Shown piece by piece: positions 61,552 through 64,000 of a stretch of 64,000 nt of DNA; position 1 is the first letter of the stretch; every line of letters begins with the position of its first letter. A program made the translations under genes and the position numbers. The notes beneath the pieces are model-generated. The model was not told the DNA's origin. It saw only the letters and a list, made by a program, of their open reading frames with translations, and did no database searches. Source of the DNA: Sulfitobacter sabulilitoris (lineage in GTDB: Bacteria; Pseudomonadota; Alphaproteobacteria; Rhodobacterales; Rhodobacteraceae); the NCBI RefSeq assembly GCF_005887615.1, contig NZ_VANS01000002.1:124001-188000 (forward strand), read 5' to 3'.

Positions 61552-64000
61552 ATGACCGAGACATTTGGCAAGGGCCATTATCTGCACCTGATCGACGGGT
61601 CGGCGTTCATCTTTCGGGCCTATCATGCGCTGCCGCCGCTGACACGCAAATCCGACGGGTTGCCGATTGGCGCCGTATCGGGCTTTTGCAACATGCTGCA
61701 GCGTTATATCGACGGCAACAACGGGTCGGATGCGCCGACCCATGTGGCCGTGATCTTTGACAAGGGCAGCCATACCTTTCGCAACGAGATGTACGACCAG
61801 TACAAGGCCAACCGCGAGGCCATGCCCGAAGACCTGCGTCCGCAGATCCCGCTGACGCGGCGCGCCACGGAGGCCTTCAACATCGCCTGCGAGGAGATCG
61901 AGGGCTATGAGGCCGATGACATCATCGCCACCCTGGCCGTGCAAGCCCGTGCGCGCGGCGGTCGCTGCACGATCATCAGCAGCGACAAGGACCTGATGCA
62001 GCTAGTGGGCGACGGCGTGGACATGCTGGACGCCATGAAGAACAAGGTCATCGACCGGGAGGGCGTGCATGAAAAGTTCGGCGTGTACCCCGAACGGGTC
62101 GTCGATGTGCAGGCCCTGGCCGGGGATTCAGTGGACAACGTGCCCGGCGCGCCGGGCATCGGGATCAAGACCGCAGCGCTTTTGATCAATGAATACGGCG
62201 ACCTGGAAACCCTGCTGGAGCGTGCGAACGAGATCAAGCAGCCCAAGCGCCGCGAAACCCTGATCCAGCATGCCGACCAGATCAGGCTGTCCAAGAAGCT
62301 GGTCATGCTGGACGCCGACACGCCGCTGGATTTCACGCTCGAGGATCTGGAGGTGCGCGCGCCCGACCCCGGAAAGCTGATGGCGTTCCTGGCCGAGATG
62401 GAGTTCCGCACGCTCAGCAAGCGGATCGCGGACACGTTGCATGTGGATCCGCCGGTCATCGACGACACGCCGCCCTCGGCGCCCGATGCACCAAAGGTCG
62501 ACGATCTGCCGTTCGACCCCGAGGCCTACGTGCACGTCAGCGACGCCGAGGCGCTTCAGGTCTGGATCGACCGCATTCACGAGCGCGGCTACGTGGCCGT
62601 CGATACGGAAACCACCGGCCTGAACGAGATGACCGCCGATCTTGTCGGGATATCGCTGGCCGTCGAGCCGGGGCAGGCCTGCTACATTCCCCTGATCCAC
62701 AAGGCCAGCAGCAGCGACGATCTGTTCGGCTCGGACGATCTGGCCGAGGGGCAGATGCCGCTGGCGCAGGCGCTGGAGATGCTGAAGCCCGTGCTGGAGG
62801 ACGCCAGCATCCTGAAGATCGGGCAGAACATGAAATACGACGCCAAGATTTTTGCCCGGATCGGCATCGCGGTAGCCCCTATCGACGACACGATGCTGAT
62901 GTCCTACGCGATGCACGGCGGGCTGCATGGGCATGGCATGGACACGCTGTCGGAACGGTATCTGCATCACTCGCCCATTCCGATCAAACCACTGTTGGGA
63001 TCCGGCAAGTCGGCGATCACCTTTGACAAGGTCCCGCTGGACAAGGCCGTGCGCTATGCCGCGGAGGATGCCGACGTCACCCTGCGGCTGTGGCAGATGT
63101 TCAAGCCGCAGTTGCACCGGGCGCAGGTGACCCGCGTCTACGAGCGGCTGGAACGCCCGATGGTGCCCGTCCTGGCCGAGATGGAACGGACAGGGATCAA
63201 GGTGGACCGCGACACGCTGAGCCGCATGTCGAACGCGTTTTCACAAAAGATGGCGGCATTGGAGGACGAAATTCACACCTTGGCCGGGCGCAAGTTCAAC
63301 GTCGGATCGCCCAAGCAGTTGGGCGAGATCCTGTTCGACGAAATGGGCCTTGAGGGTGGCAAGAAGGGCAAGACCGGCGCGTATGCCACCGGTGCCGACG
63401 TGCTGGAGGATCTGGCGACCGAGCACGAGCTGCCCGCGCGCATCCTTGACTGGCGGCAGTTGAGCAAGCTGAAATCGACCTATACCGACGCGCTGCAGGA
63501 CCATATCAACCCCGATACCGGTCGGGTGCACACGTCGTATTCCATCGCCGGTGCATCGACGGGGCGGCTGGCATCGACCGACCCGAATCTGCAGAACATT
63601 CCGATCCGGTCCGAGGAAGGCCGCCGCATTCGCGAGGCCTTTGTCGCGGAGGACGGCAAGGTGCTGGTCGCGCTGGATTACAGCCAGATCGAATTGCGCA
63701 TTCTGGCGCATATCGCCGATCTGCCCGCGCTCAAGCAGGCGTTTGCCGACGGGCAGGATATTCACGCAATGACCGCATCCGAGATGTTCGACGTGCCGCT
63801 TGACGAGATGACGCCGGACATCCGCCGCCAGGCCAAGGCGATCAACTTCGGCGTCATCTACGGCATTTCCGGCTTCGGGCTGGCGCGGAACCTGCGCATC
63901 CCGCGGGCCCAGGCGCAGGGTTTCATCGACCGCTATTTCGAGCGGTTCCCCGGCATCCGGACCTACATGGACGACACCAAGGCCTTTGCCAAGGAGCACG
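61552..64000 (+). CDS. polA: DNA polymerase I, C-terminus off the right edge
   Basis: Pol I for repair and lagging-strand processing; about 816 residues are visible. The 5' nuclease domain has LIDGSAFIFRAYHALPP, FDKGSHTFRNEMYDQYKANR and EIEGYEADDIIATLA. The 3'-5' exonuclease domain has VAVDTETTGLNEM (catalytic Asp/Glu intact) and KYDAKIFARIGI. The polymerase domain begins with FNVGSPKQLGEILF and DPNLQNIPIRSEEGRRIREAF, then LDYSQIELRILAHIA and RRQAKAINFGVIYGIS. ATG 61552 follows ACGGAG. The rest lies past base 64000. Confidence 0.97.
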   Translation, partial: MTETFGKGHYLHLIDGSAFIFRAYHALPPLTRKSDGLPIGAVSGFCNMLQRYIDGNNGSDAPTHVAVIFDKGSHTFRNEMYDQYKANREAMPEDLRPQIPLTRRATEAFNIACEEIEGYEADDIIATLAVQARARGGRCTIISSDKDLMQLVGDGVDMLDAMKNKVIDREGVHEKFGVYPERVVDVQALAGDSVDNVPGAPGIGIKTAALLINEYGDLETLLERANEIKQPKRRETLIQHADQIRLSKKLVMLDADTPLDFTLEDLEVRAPDPGKLMAFLAEMEFRTLSKRIADTLHVDPPVIDDTPPSAPDAPKVDDLPFDPEAYVHVSDAEALQVWIDRIHERGYVAVDTETTGLNEMTADLVGISLAVEPGQACYIPLIHKASSSDDLFGSDDLAEGQMPLAQALEMLKPVLEDASILKIGQNMKYDAKIFARIGIAVAPIDDTMLMSYAMHGGLHGHGMDTLSERYLHHSPIPIKPLLGSGKSAITFDKVPLDKAVRYAAEDADVTLRLWQMFKPQLHRAQVTRVYERLERPMVPVLAEMERTGIKVDRDTLSRMSNAFSQKMAALEDEIHTLAGRKFNVGSPKQLGEILFDEMGLEGGKKGKTGAYATGADVLEDLATEHELPARILDWRQLSKLKSTYTDALQDHINPDTGRVHTSYSIAGASTGRLASTDPNLQNIPIRSEEGRRIREAFVAEDGKVLVALDYSQIELRILAHIADLPALKQAFADGQDIHAMTASEMFDVPLDEMTPDIRRQAKAINFGVIYGISGFGLARNLRIPRAQAQGFIDRYFERFPGIRTYMDDTKAFAKEH

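Overview
This window is a stretch of bacterial chromosome from an alphaproteobacterium, most likely a Rhodobacteraceae (Roseobacter-clade) organism. The evidence is uniformly high GC, a CcrM-type GANTC methyltransferase, Rhodobacterales-type small families (DUF2125, DUF4170, DUF2794), GTTC-N7-GTTC SOS boxes, an Irr-type iron box in front of an mbfA-like gene and a CtrA-like TTAA-N7-TTAA site. I see no rRNA, tRNA, CRISPR array, integrase, transposase or prophage, so this is core and near-core chromosome with small accessory modules. Names come from reading motifs by eye; no database search was possible.

Layout. 1-1.3 kb: crotonase (cut by the left edge) and an SDR dehydrogenase, translationally coupled. 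1.5-8.0 kb: a DUF2125 protein, then pmbA/tldE - cysQ-like phosphatase - DUF4170 - waaA-like Kdo transferase - lpxK, i.e. lipid A/Kdo synthesis with its usual roseobacterial neighbours. 8.0-11.5 kb: a CoA-transferase, a DsbA-like oxidoreductase and a DciA/DUF721 protein, divergent from mutY. 11.6-13.2 kb: an AlkB-like hydroxylase and a lone receiver protein. 13.3-15.1 kb: ccrM and rnhB, with three GANTC sites packed into the ccrM leader. 15.3-20.6 kb: small secreted proteins, a membrane-anchored winged-helix protein, an HpaI-type aldolase coupled to an MFS carrier, and asd. 20.6-23.1 kb: a compact inorganic-carbon module (beta-carbonic anhydrase - SbtA-like permease - PII-like SbtB - ribbon-helix-helix protein). 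23.3-28.6 kb: leucyl aminopeptidase and NlpC/P60, DUF2794, PaaI thioesterase and PaaK ligase. 28.9-33.4 kb: LysR, imuB with an SOS box, TetR, and an MbfA-like ferritin/VIT1 fusion with an Irr box. 33.4-41.9 kb: AEC carrier, fghA, DUF188, HAD, ornithine cyclodeaminase-like protein, alpha/beta hydrolase, MFS, zapE, folC. 42-47 kb: accD (operon with folC), a CPBP protease and a 1033-residue ABC-like protein with a degenerate nucleotide site and a cyclic-nucleotide-type domain. 47-53.8 kb: ilvD, a lipoprotein and two unknowns, KtrAB-type potassium uptake and a NaChBac-type sodium channel. 53.9-61 kb: gpmI - envC - ctpA, then a dnaE2 that looks 3'-truncated at a large palindrome. 61.2-64 kb: a zinc-finger protein and polA, cut by the right edge.

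The most interesting points are: (1) the degenerate ABC/cNMP fusion and its downstream CPBP protease; (2) the SbtA/PII/carbonic anhydrase set; (3) a split SOS mutasome, with imuB and dnaE2 30 kb apart, imuA absent next to imuB, and dnaE2 ending inside a 20-bp palindrome; (4) a cluster of regulatory signatures (Irr box, SOS boxes, CtrA box, GANTC cluster); and (5) two families of short dispersed intergenic repeats.
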